A stretch of DNA of 64,000 bases from JBBDIX01 sp050486225. GTDB lineage: Bacteria; Actinomycetota; Nitriliruptoria; Nitriliruptorales; Nitriliruptoraceae. The first letter of the stretch is position 1; each line of letters starts with the position of its first letter. Location of the stretch: the NCBI GenBank assembly GCA_050486225.1, contig JBJHCV010000002.1, positions 62,001 to 126,000 on the forward strand, in the 5' to 3' direction. A program made the position numbers and the translations under genes. Positions 52,557 to 60,081 of this stretch are shown in pieces. The notes below the pieces were generated by a model. It was not told where the DNA came from and made no database searches. It saw only the letters and a list, made by a program, of their open reading frames with translations.

Positions 52557-54368
52557 ATGACACTGCGTCGCGCCGCCAGCATCGTGGGGCTCTCACTGGG
52601 AGGCCTGGTGGTCGTCGCGGTCACCGCGATGGCCGTCCTGGTGATCGTCCAGCACGGCAGGGTCGTGCCCAACACCTCGCTGGTCGGCATCGACGTGAGC
52701 GGGGCGTCGTCGGACGAACTCACCGCGATCGTGCAGGACGTCGCACGCGAACGGCGGGACGAGTCGGTCACGTTCTCCTTCGAGGATCGCGAGTTCGTGA
52801 TCACCCCCGGTGAGGTCGACCACCGGATCGACGTGGAGTCGACGGTCGCCGTCGTCATGGCACGAGGACGTGCCGGCTTCCCGGGCGCGGCCGTCGAACG
52901 GGTCCGATCCCTGTGGGCCCCTGCCGACCTGGCACTGGTCCAGGACGTCGACCGGGACCTCGTGGCCGAACGGGTCCACGACATCGCCCGCGACGTCGAT
53001 CGCAACACGTTCGACGGCTCGCTGCTGATCGACGTCGATTCGCTGGAGGTCGACTTCGAGCCCGCCCACGGAAGCGCGCACACGCGCGTCGACGACGCCG
53101 TCGACCTGACCGTGACCGCGCTGTTCAATCCGGGTCCGGACCGCCTGGAGCTTCCCGTGGACACGACCGCGGCCCGCATCGACCCCGACGCGCTGCAGAT
53201 CGTCGCCGAGCGCGCCCGCGGCGCGCTGCGAGCCCCCATCACGCTGCGTCACGGCGACGAGACGCTCACCCTGTCCCCCTCGGACATCGCGACCCTCATC
53301 GACCTCGAACGCCGCAGGGACGGTGACCGCACCGAGGTCGCGATCATCGTCACCCCCTGGCGGGTGGAGCGGGTCGTGGACCCCCAGACCGCCGAACGGT
53401 TCCTCGCCGAACCGGTCGACGCCGCGTACACGGGCGACCGCGAACCCCCGTTCACCTTCGACGATCAGGGCTCGACGAGCTTCGAACCGGTCGAGATCTC
53501 CGTGGGCATCGACCCGGCACGACCCGGAACACGCTTCGATCCGCGGATCACCGCGGACCAGCTCACCCAGATGATCCGTGCGGGAATCACGGACGCGCAG
53601 CTGTGGCTCGAGGTCGTCGAGCCGGACCTGCCGACGCAACTGCTCGCCGACCTGCGCCCCACCCACCTGCTCGGGACGTTCACCACCTACCACCAGGCCG
53701 GTCAGGCTCGCGTCCACAACATCCAGCGCCTCGCCGACACCGTCGACGGGACCATCGTGCTGCCCGGAGAGCAGTTCTCGATCAACGGGATCTCGGGCCG
53801 ACGCACCTGTGGTGAGGGCGGCTACCTGCCCGCAGGCACCATCGTCCGAGGGGAACTCGTCGACACCTGCGGCGGCGGCACGTCCCAGTTCGGAACCACG
53901 ACGTACAACGCCGCCTTCTTCGCCGGCATCCAGATCGATCAGTGGCGTGCACACAGCTGGTACATCTCGCGGTACCCGATGGGTCGCGAGGCCACGCTGA
54001 ACTACCCGGACCTCGACGTGCGCTTCACCAACGACACCGAGGGCGCACTGCTCGTGCGGACCTCCCACACCCCGTCGTCCATCACCGTCACCCTCCTCGG
54101 CCAGCCGATCGCCCGCGAGGTGCGTGCGACGCTGGGCAACCCGACCAACCCGAGGCCACCGTCCACGCAGGTGCGCGAGACCAGCGACCTCTACGTCGGG
54201 CAGGAACGCGTCTTGCAGTCCGCGGGCAGTGGAGGGTTCACCGTGCGCGTCGTGCGGACCATCGAACGCCTCGACGGTCGCACGGTCACGGAGAACATCG
54301 ACACGGTCTACGTGCCCCAGCACCGGATCGTGGAGCGTGGCACGCGTCCTCGTCCGGACGACGACTGA
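52557..54368 (+). CDS. VanW family exported protein
   Basis: 603-residue cell-surface protein. A membrane anchor or signal helix spans residues 10-31. The region about 40-360 holds two repeats of the putative peptidoglycan-binding (PG_binding_4/YoaR-like) type. The VanW domain at about 380-520 has HNIQRLADTVDGTIVLPGEQFS, CGEGGYLPAG and CGGGTSQFGTTTYNAAFFAG. The last 70 residues resemble a G5-like beta domain (FTVRVVRTIERLDG). The function of VanW domains is unproven; it is probably involved in the cell envelope. TACGCT at 52469-52474 is a possible -10. It converges with the HIRAN gene. Confidence 0.88.
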   Translation: MTLRRAASIVGLSLGGLVVVAVTAMAVLVIVQHGRVVPNTSLVGIDVSGASSDELTAIVQDVARERRDESVTFSFEDREFVITPGEVDHRIDVESTVAVVMARGRAGFPGAAVERVRSLWAPADLALVQDVDRDLVAERVHDIARDVDRNTFDGSLLIDVDSLEVDFEPAHGSAHTRVDDAVDLTVTALFNPGPDRLELPVDTTAARIDPDALQIVAERARGALRAPITLRHGDETLTLSPSDIATLIDLERRRDGDRTEVAIIVTPWRVERVVDPQTAERFLAEPVDAAYTGDREPPFTFDDQGSTSFEPVEISVGIDPARPGTRFDPRITADQLTQMIRAGITDAQLWLEVVEPDLPTQLLADLRPTHLLGTFTTYHQAGQARVHNIQRLADTVDGTIVLPGEQFSINGISGRRTCGEGGYLPAGTIVRGELVDTCGGGTSQFGTTTYNAAFFAGIQIDQWRAHSWYISRYPMGREATLNYPDLDVRFTNDTEGALLVRTSHTPSSITVTLLGQPIAREVRATLGNPTNPRPPSTQVRETSDLYVGQERVLQSAGSGGFTVRVVRTIERLDGRTVTENIDTVYVPQHRIVERGTRPRPDDD

Positions 54369-54394
54369 CAACGCGTCCCGACGCGGTCAGACCG

Positions 54395-54931
54395 TCACGC
54401 GACGACGCGCCGACGGGCACCGGGGGGACGTCCCCACAGGCGCGCCGCCACCTGCGTACCGTCGACCGGTTGGTGCTCCCAGGCACCCTGTGCCTCCGCG
54501 GCTGCGACCACGGGTGCCGAGACCGGTGACGACACCGCGATGACGGGTCGCCGCCATCTCCCCCCGGGTTCGTTCGTCCATCCGCGGACCGTCGCCTCCA
54601 CGTCGCGCCCCTCGTCGAACCACGGCGCGAGCCGCGCGCTGACCGTGCGATCGAGGTAGCCGATGCGCCAGCCATCCGGGTCCTGGGTCCACACCGCCAC
54701 GGCGAACGGGTCCGCAGGGTTGTCGGACTCGCGCACGAATCGCAGGCGCGTCCCGACCGGAAGGTCGCGGGATCCCGTGCGACGTGCGGCGAACGCGTGA
54801 CCGCGGACGATCGTGTGGAACCCGCGTGCGAGCACGTCGGCGAGCGACGGGTCCACCGCGGCCCCGACGGACCCGTCCCGGGGGTTCGCCGGTGACCGAC
54901 GGCGTGGGGAGGAGCGCAGTGATGATCTCAT
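54395..54931 (-). CDS. Stand-alone HIRAN-domain protein
   Basis: 178-residue protein with a HIRAN domain at about residues 50-120: VGTRLRFVRESDNPADPFAVAVW followed by GWRIGYLDRTVSARLAPWFDEGRDVEATVRGW. HIRAN domains bind DNA, in HLTF the free 3' end, and are usually fused to helicases or nucleases. Here the domain is alone, flanked by a basic, arginine/serine-rich N-terminus and an alanine-rich C-terminus ending in a basic patch. The ATG at 54931 lies 9 bases after the stop of an Fe-S nuclease gene, so the two are probably cotranscribed and may act together on DNA ends. Confidence 0.78.
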   Translation of the reverse strand: MRSSLRSSPRRRSPANPRDGSVGAAVDPSLADVLARGFHTIVRGHAFAARRTGSRDLPVGTRLRFVRESDNPADPFAVAVWTQDPDGWRIGYLDRTVSARLAPWFDEGRDVEATVRGWTNEPGGRWRRPVIAVSSPVSAPVVAAAEAQGAWEHQPVDGTQVAARLWGRPPGARRRVVA

Positions 54932-54940
54932 GCCTGCACC

Positions 54941-55930
54941 CTACGCGGGCCCTGTGACATCCTCGGGGTGCTGCGTGTCGGCCTGCGAGGCCGGACACTC
55001 GGTGCGGCGTGTACACCTCCAGCACCACCCGCCACCCTCGATGCGCAGACCCTCCGTCTCCCCGGTGCCACGATCCGCGATCCTGACCTGCTGACGGATC
55101 CCGTCGACCACCCGACGTGCCGTGACCTCCAGCGTCGCCTCCCGGAGGTCCTCGGCCTCGTGACGCCCCTCGGTCACGTAGTGGGTGGCCCACCGGAACG
55201 GCGGCGCGCCCGTGGCGAGCGCCACCAGCAGCGCGTAGAACCGCAGTTCGTGACGATCGTGGTCACCTCTCGGACGGCCGGTCTTCAGGTCGACCACGAG
55301 TGTCCGAGCCCGCCCGTCCCGACGTCGGGACGCCAGCACGATGTCGGGACGGCCGAACAGGATCACCGAACCACCCGCGAGCGGCACCCGGTACGGCGCC
55401 TCGAGCCGGACGTCCACCCGATCGTCGGGGATCACCGGCCACACGACGCGGAAGCTCTCGAGCAGTTCCGCGAGTTCGACCTGCATCGCGTCGACGTCCT
55501 CCGTCGACTGCGCGTTCATCCACGCCGACGTGGACGACGGGTCACCGGCACGGCGCGACGCCTCGTCGTGCCACGCCTCGGCGACGACGACCTCGGGTGC
55601 TCGTGTGCGACCCTGACGCCAGTCCCGCTCGATCGCGGCGTGCGAGAGGATGCCTCGGACACTCGCCCAGGTGTTCCTGAACGGTTCCGCGTCGAGGGCG
55701 AGCCCGTCACACACCAGGTGGTCGAGGCGCGTCTTGGTCACCCAGAGCTGGCCGCCGCGAGCCTGCTGGGCCGCACGACGAAGCGACGGTGAGTCGACCG
55801 CCTCGTCGATCGAGGTGCGCAGGCGATCGACGAGCGACGGGTCGTACGACGGACGATCGCCGCCCCACGACAGCAACTGGGCGGCGAGGCGTTCCTGCGC
55901 TGGAGTTCGGGTCTCGAGCGCCGAGGACAC
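54941..55930 (-). CDS. PD-(D/E)XK exonuclease of the Cas4/AddB/RecB class with a likely [4Fe-4S] site
   Basis: 329-residue nuclease. The catalytic set is His97 (GILSHAAIE), Asp196 (FGRPDIVLA), Asp214 and Lys216 (VVDLKTG), followed by the QxxxY-type helix RHELRFYALLVALA with Gln replaced. The protein has exactly four cysteines: Cys74, and C-terminal Cys303, Cys306 and Cys312 (C-x2-C-x5-C), the spacing of the iron-sulfur staple in AddB and Cas4. No helicase domain. The GTG at 55930 starts 3 bases after korB; the HIRAN gene follows 9 bases downstream. No cas genes or CRISPR repeats are near, so a repair or DNA-end role is more likely than adaptation. Confidence 0.85.
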   Translation of the reverse strand: MSSALETRTPAQERLAAQLLSWGGDRPSYDPSLVDRLRTSIDEAVDSPSLRRAAQQARGGQLWVTKTRLDHLVCDGLALDAEPFRNTWASVRGILSHAAIERDWRQGRTRAPEVVVAEAWHDEASRRAGDPSSTSAWMNAQSTEDVDAMQVELAELLESFRVVWPVIPDDRVDVRLEAPYRVPLAGGSVILFGRPDIVLASRRRDGRARTLVVDLKTGRPRGDHDRHELRFYALLVALATGAPPFRWATHYVTEGRHEAEDLREATLEVTARRVVDGIRQQVRIADRGTGETEGLRIEGGGWCWRCTRRTECPASQADTQHPEDVTGPA

Positions 55931-55933
55931 CGG

Positions 55934-56956
55934 TCAGCCGCCGACGACGTCCCAGACGTTGCCCGACCCGAGCAGGGCCGCCAGGTCCCCGTCGCCCTGC
56001 TTCTCACGCGCCTGCGCGATCTGTTCGCGGACGCGCTCGTCGTAGACGGGACGGTCCACGTCGCGCAGGATCCCGATCGGCGTCGGGCCGACGGGGTTGT
56101 GGGCCAGCCGGGCCAGTGCGAAGGCCGTCGTCGGCTCCTCGCGGTGTGGATCGTGCACGACCACGCGGTCACCCGCCTCGTCCGCAGGCATGATCTCCAT
56201 CGACCCGTCGGGACGAGCAACCACGGCCATCTCGTCGTCCGGGCCGAACCGGATCGGCTGGCCCTCCACGAGGCGGATCTGGTTGTGCTGCTTCTGGTCG
56301 TTGTCCTTCAGCGCCGCGAACGCACCGTCGTTGAAGACGTTGCAGTTCTGGTAGATCTCGATGAACGCCGCACCGCGATGCTCGTAGGCGGCAGTCAGGA
56401 CCTCACTGAGGTGGGCACGGTCGGTGTCGATGCTGCGCGCGACGAACGTCGCCTCCGCGCCGAGCGCCACCGACACCGGGTTGAGCGGCTGGTCGATGGA
56501 ACCCATCGGGGTCGACTTCTTCACGATCCCGATGGGAGACGTGGGCGAGTACTGGCCCTTCGTCAGGCCATAGACCTCGTTGTTGAAGAGCAGGATCTTG
56601 AGGTTCACGTTGCGGCGCAGGGCGTGGATCAGGTGGTTGCCCCCGATCGACAGTCCGTCGCCGTCGCCCGTGATCACCCACACGTCGAGATCCGGCCGCG
56701 TGATCGCCAACCCCGTCGCCACGGCCGGCGCACGACCGTGGATCGAGTGGATGCCATAGGTGTTCATGTAGTACGGGAAACGCGACGAGCACCCGATCCC
56801 GGACACGAACACGGTGGACTCCGGCTTCGCACCGAGCTGTGGCAGCAGGGTCTGCACGGTCGCCAGGATGGCGTAGTCGCCACATCCCGGACACCACCGG
56901 ACCTCGCGGTCCGAGGTGAAGTCCTTCTTCGTCAGCTGGCCGTTGTTGGTGGTCAC
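55934..56956 (-). CDS. korB: 2-oxoacid:ferredoxin oxidoreductase, beta subunit (KorB)
   Basis: TPP-binding subunit that oxidatively decarboxylates 2-oxoglutarate (or another 2-oxoacid) to acyl-CoA, passing electrons to ferredoxin. VRWCPGCGDYAIL and GIGCSSRFPYYM carry cysteines of the cluster region. The TPP motif is GDGDGLSIGGNHLIHALRRNVN, and NNEVYGLTKGQYSPTSP is the conserved substrate-side segment. 340 residues. The GTG at 56956 overlaps the korA stop (GTGA). Confidence 0.93.
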   Translation of the reverse strand: MTTNNGQLTKKDFTSDREVRWCPGCGDYAILATVQTLLPQLGAKPESTVFVSGIGCSSRFPYYMNTYGIHSIHGRAPAVATGLAITRPDLDVWVITGDGDGLSIGGNHLIHALRRNVNLKILLFNNEVYGLTKGQYSPTSPIGIVKKSTPMGSIDQPLNPVSVALGAEATFVARSIDTDRAHLSEVLTAAYEHRGAAFIEIYQNCNVFNDGAFAALKDNDQKQHNQIRLVEGQPIRFGPDDEMAVVARPDGSMEIMPADEAGDRVVVHDPHREEPTTAFALARLAHNPVGPTPIGILRDVDRPVYDERVREQIAQAREKQGDGDLAALLGSGNVWDVVGG

Positions 56957-58839
56957 CGGGACCCTCCCCACGCCATGGTCTCGATCGCGTTCGCGAGCTC
57001 CTCGGACGAGAACGGCTGCCCCGTCACCCGGTTGTAGCGCTTGACGTCGACGAGCGTCCGGTCCCTCAGGATGCCGGCCAACTGCCCCATGTTGTTCTCC
57101 GGACACACCACGGTTCCGTACGAACGGAGCAGGTCGTCGAGGTCGTTGTGCAGCGGCGCCAGGTGGCGCAGGTGGACCCGCGCGACCTTCCGCCCTCGTT
57201 CGCGGAGAGCCTGCGCCGCCGCGCGGATGGGTCCGAAGGTGGATCCCCAACCCACGACCAGCACGTCCGCGTCGCCATCCGGGTCGTCGACCTCGAGCGG
57301 GCCGAACGAGTCGGCGATGCGCCGCACGCGCTCGTGGCGCAGTTCGGTCATCGAGTGATGGTTCGCGGGCTCGTAGCTGATGTGCCCGGTGCCCTCCTCC
57401 TTCTCGATCCCTCCGATGCGGTGCTCGAGACCGGCGGTGCCGGGAAGGGCCCACGGACGTGCGAGGGTCTCCGGATCGCGCAGGTAGGGCAGGAACTCAC
57501 CGTCGCTGTTGGGCTGGTCGGTGAACGAGAACACCGTGGAGAGGTCCGGCAGATCGTCGACCTCGGGGAGCAGCCAGGGCTCCGCCGAGTTGCCGAGGTA
57601 GCCGTCCGACAGCAGCACGACAGGGGTGCGATAGGTCAACGCGACACGCGCCGCCTCGATCGCCGCGTCGAAGCAGTCCGCCGGCGAGCAGGCCGCGACG
57701 ACGGGGATCGGGGCCTCACCGTTGCGACCGTGCAGCACCTGCAGCAGGTCGGACTGCTCGGTCTTGGTTGGCAGGCCGGTCGACGGTCCCCCGCGCTGCA
57801 CGTCCACGACGATCAACGGGAGCTCGACCATCATGGCCAGACCCATCGCCTCGGCCTTGAGCGCGATGCCCGGCCCGGACGACGCAGTGACGGCGAGCGA
57901 GCCACCGAACGCCGCACCGATGATGGACCCGACCGCGGCGATCTCGTCCTCGGCCTGGAACGTGGACACCCCGAAGTGCTTGAGGCTCGCGAGTTCGTGG
58001 AGGATGTCCGACGCGGGAGTGATCGGGTACGACCCGTAGAAGAGCGGGAGTCCGGATCGCTGGCTCGCGGCGACCAGCCCGTAGGCCAGCGCCTGGTTGC
58101 CGTTGATGTTGCGATAGCGACCCGGAGCCAGGCGCGCACGCTTCACCTCGTAGTTGAAGGTGAACGCCTCGGTGGTCTCCCCGTAGTTCCAGCCGGCGTG
58201 CAGCGCCGCGATGTTCGCCGAGGCGATCTCCGGGCGCTTCGCGAACTTGGTCTCGAGCCACGACTCGGTCTCCGCGATCGGGCGCGAGAACATCCACGAC
58301 ACGAGGCCGAGCGCCAGCATGTTCTTGCAGCGCTCCGCCTCCTTCTTGTTCAGTTCCCCGCGTTCGACGTGGCCCTCGAGCGCACGCAGGGTGAGGTCGG
58401 TGATCGGGACCTCGTGGACCTGGTAGTCGGTGAGGGTGCCGTCCTCACGTGGATCGTCGAGGTAACCGGCCTTCTGGAGGTTGCGCTCGCTGAAGGCGTC
58501 GATGTTCAGTACCAAAGTGCCGCCGGCCTTGAGCCCTCCGAGGTGCTTCATCAGGGCAGCCGGGTTCATCGCGATCAGCACGTCGGGCGCGTCACCCGGG
58601 GTGTGGATGTCCTTGTCCGAGAAGTGCAGCTGGAAGGAACTCACCCCGGCGAGGGTGCCGGCAGGCGCCCGGATCTCCGCAGGGAAGTCCGGCAGGGTCG
58701 CCAGGTCGTTGCCCGCGACGGCCGACTGGTCGGTGAACCGGTCGCCGGCGAGCTGCATGCCGTCACCGGAGTCACCGGCGAATCGCACCACCGCGCTCGA
58801 CAGCTGCTTCGTCGTCCTGTCCGCAACCGTGTCCGTCAT
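56953..58839 (-). CDS. korA: 2-oxoacid:ferredoxin oxidoreductase, fused gamma-alpha subunit (KorA)
   Basis: Two parts in one chain: the gamma domain (about residues 15-195, FAGDSGDGMQLAGDRF) that contacts CoA, and the alpha domain (about 230-628) with YPITPASDILHELA and SGPGIALKAEAMGLAMMVELPLIVVDVQRGGPSTGLPTKTEQSDL conserved in pieces. This fusion and its pairing with KorB match the oxygen-tolerant actinobacterial 2-oxoglutarate:ferredoxin oxidoreductase, a replacement or supplement for 2-oxoglutarate dehydrogenase. No ferredoxin gene is adjacent. 628 residues; ATG at 58839. Confidence 0.93.
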   Translation of the reverse strand: MTDTVADRTTKQLSSAVVRFAGDSGDGMQLAGDRFTDQSAVAGNDLATLPDFPAEIRAPAGTLAGVSSFQLHFSDKDIHTPGDAPDVLIAMNPAALMKHLGGLKAGGTLVLNIDAFSERNLQKAGYLDDPREDGTLTDYQVHEVPITDLTLRALEGHVERGELNKKEAERCKNMLALGLVSWMFSRPIAETESWLETKFAKRPEIASANIAALHAGWNYGETTEAFTFNYEVKRARLAPGRYRNINGNQALAYGLVAASQRSGLPLFYGSYPITPASDILHELASLKHFGVSTFQAEDEIAAVGSIIGAAFGGSLAVTASSGPGIALKAEAMGLAMMVELPLIVVDVQRGGPSTGLPTKTEQSDLLQVLHGRNGEAPIPVVAACSPADCFDAAIEAARVALTYRTPVVLLSDGYLGNSAEPWLLPEVDDLPDLSTVFSFTDQPNSDGEFLPYLRDPETLARPWALPGTAGLEHRIGGIEKEEGTGHISYEPANHHSMTELRHERVRRIADSFGPLEVDDPDGDADVLVVGWGSTFGPIRAAAQALRERGRKVARVHLRHLAPLHNDLDDLLRSYGTVVCPENNMGQLAGILRDRTLVDVKRYNRVTGQPFSSEELANAIETMAWGGSR

Positions 58840-58983
58840 GCCGAGACCATCCGACGCATCCGACTTCCTCCCCGCACGGGCCCGTGCGCAGTTCGTGGCT
58901 CTGCCAGTGGACCGTGGCGACGGTATCGTGCCCGATCGCCGCGAGCGAAGTCGGCCACCCCACCCGGCACCCTGGGTGCCCCG

Positions 58984-60081
58984 TCAGCAGAGTCGACGCA
59001 CCAGCGGGTACGGGTTCACCGCACCGCCCCCGCCCGGATGCAGCTCGAAGTGCAGGTGCGGTGTCGACGCGTTGCCCGTCGACCCGTTGGTCGCCACCTG
59101 TGTGCCTGCGGACACCCGAGCACCGTTGCCCACGGTGTGTCCGGACAGGTGCATGTACCAGTACGCGTCGCCGTTGTCCCCACGCAGCACCCCCCAGATC
59201 CCCGCGCTCGCCCCGGGGCGGCGGTGTTCCCACACGCCGTCGGCCACCGCGTGGATGGGCGTCCCGTGCGGGGACATCATGTCGACCCCGCGGTGACGCC
59301 GGCCGCCGCTGCGCGGGTGACCCCAGCTGTCGATGAAGGAGTGGGGCCGCCCGATGGGACAGTGCAGCGACCCGCTGGACGTCGCGACAGGTGGCTCGTC
59401 GACCGGAGCCTCGGGTGCCTGTTGGGCCCGGCGTTCCCGCTCCTCACGTTCCCGTCGCTCTCGAGCGATGCGGTCCAGTTCGGCGCGCTCCCTGGCGGTC
59501 AGACCGGACTCGATCGCGCGCAGCGTGTCGAGGTCCTCCTGCAGCGAGGCCTCCAGGTCGCCGAACTCCCCCGCGGACGCCTCGAGGTCTGCGCTCCGCT
59601 GGTCGAGCATCTCACGGGCCGCCGTCGCGCGCGTCTGCGCCGCGACGAGTTCCTCGCTGCGTGAACGGTCGCCCGCGACGATGCGGTGCACGGTCGCCGC
59701 ACGACTGAGCGCACCCACGGCGTCGTCACTGGACAGGAACACCGCGACGGGGTCGAGCGCGGATCCGTGCTTGAACACCTCACGGACCCGGTGGGCGACG
59801 CTGTCCGACAGTGCCGCGATCTCCTGTTCGTGGGCGTCCACCTCACGCTGCAGCTGGTCGCGTTCGGCCTCGAGTTCGGCAACGCGGGCGTGCAGGGTCT
59901 CCAGGCGATCCTGGGTCTCCTGCATGCGCCGGTCGATCTGCTCGCGCTGCGACCGCACGCGTTCCAGCTCACCGCGGATGTCCTCGAGCGTCCCGGCGCG
60001 CACGGGCGCCACGTCAGCCAGCACGACCGCCGCGACCAGGAGGACCACCGCCATCCTGACGCGACGTGCCGTGGCCTCCAT
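58984..60081 (-). CDS. M23 family peptidase with N-terminal coiled coil (EnvC/NlpD-like)
   Basis: Secreted cell-wall protein. A signal peptide (MAVVLLVAAVVLADVAPVRA core) is followed by a long coiled coil at about residues 30-240 (RMQETQDRLETLHARVAELEAERDQL). The C-terminal LytM domain has HRGVD and HLHFELH, giving the zinc ligands His, Asp and His, so it may be an active endopeptidase. The layout matches EnvC-type hydrolases or amidase activators. 365 residues. The ATG at 60081 shares a base with the gltB stop (TGATG); a second in-frame ATG ten codons in is an alternative start. Confidence 0.88.
   Translation of the reverse strand: MEATARRVRMAVVLLVAAVVLADVAPVRAGTLEDIRGELERVRSQREQIDRRMQETQDRLETLHARVAELEAERDQLQREVDAHEQEIAALSDSVAHRVREVFKHGSALDPVAVFLSSDDAVGALSRAATVHRIVAGDRSRSEELVAAQTRATAAREMLDQRSADLEASAGEFGDLEASLQEDLDTLRAIESGLTARERAELDRIARERREREERERRAQQAPEAPVDEPPVATSSGSLHCPIGRPHSFIDSWGHPRSGGRRHRGVDMMSPHGTPIHAVADGVWEHRRPGASAGIWGVLRGDNGDAYWYMHLSGHTVGNGARVSAGTQVATNGSTGNASTPHLHFELHPGGGGAVNPYPLVRRLC

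Noticed and set aside
54369..54394. Possible bidirectional terminator between the VanW and HIRAN genes
   Set aside because: Only a 4-base CGCG stem and no T-run; not distinguishable from chance in GC-rich sequence.
54941..55930. CRISPR-associated Cas4 as the identity of the Fe-S nuclease
   Set aside because: No repeats, cas1 or cas2 are present anywhere in the window, and the protein is longer than typical Cas4. The fold class is kept but not the CRISPR role.
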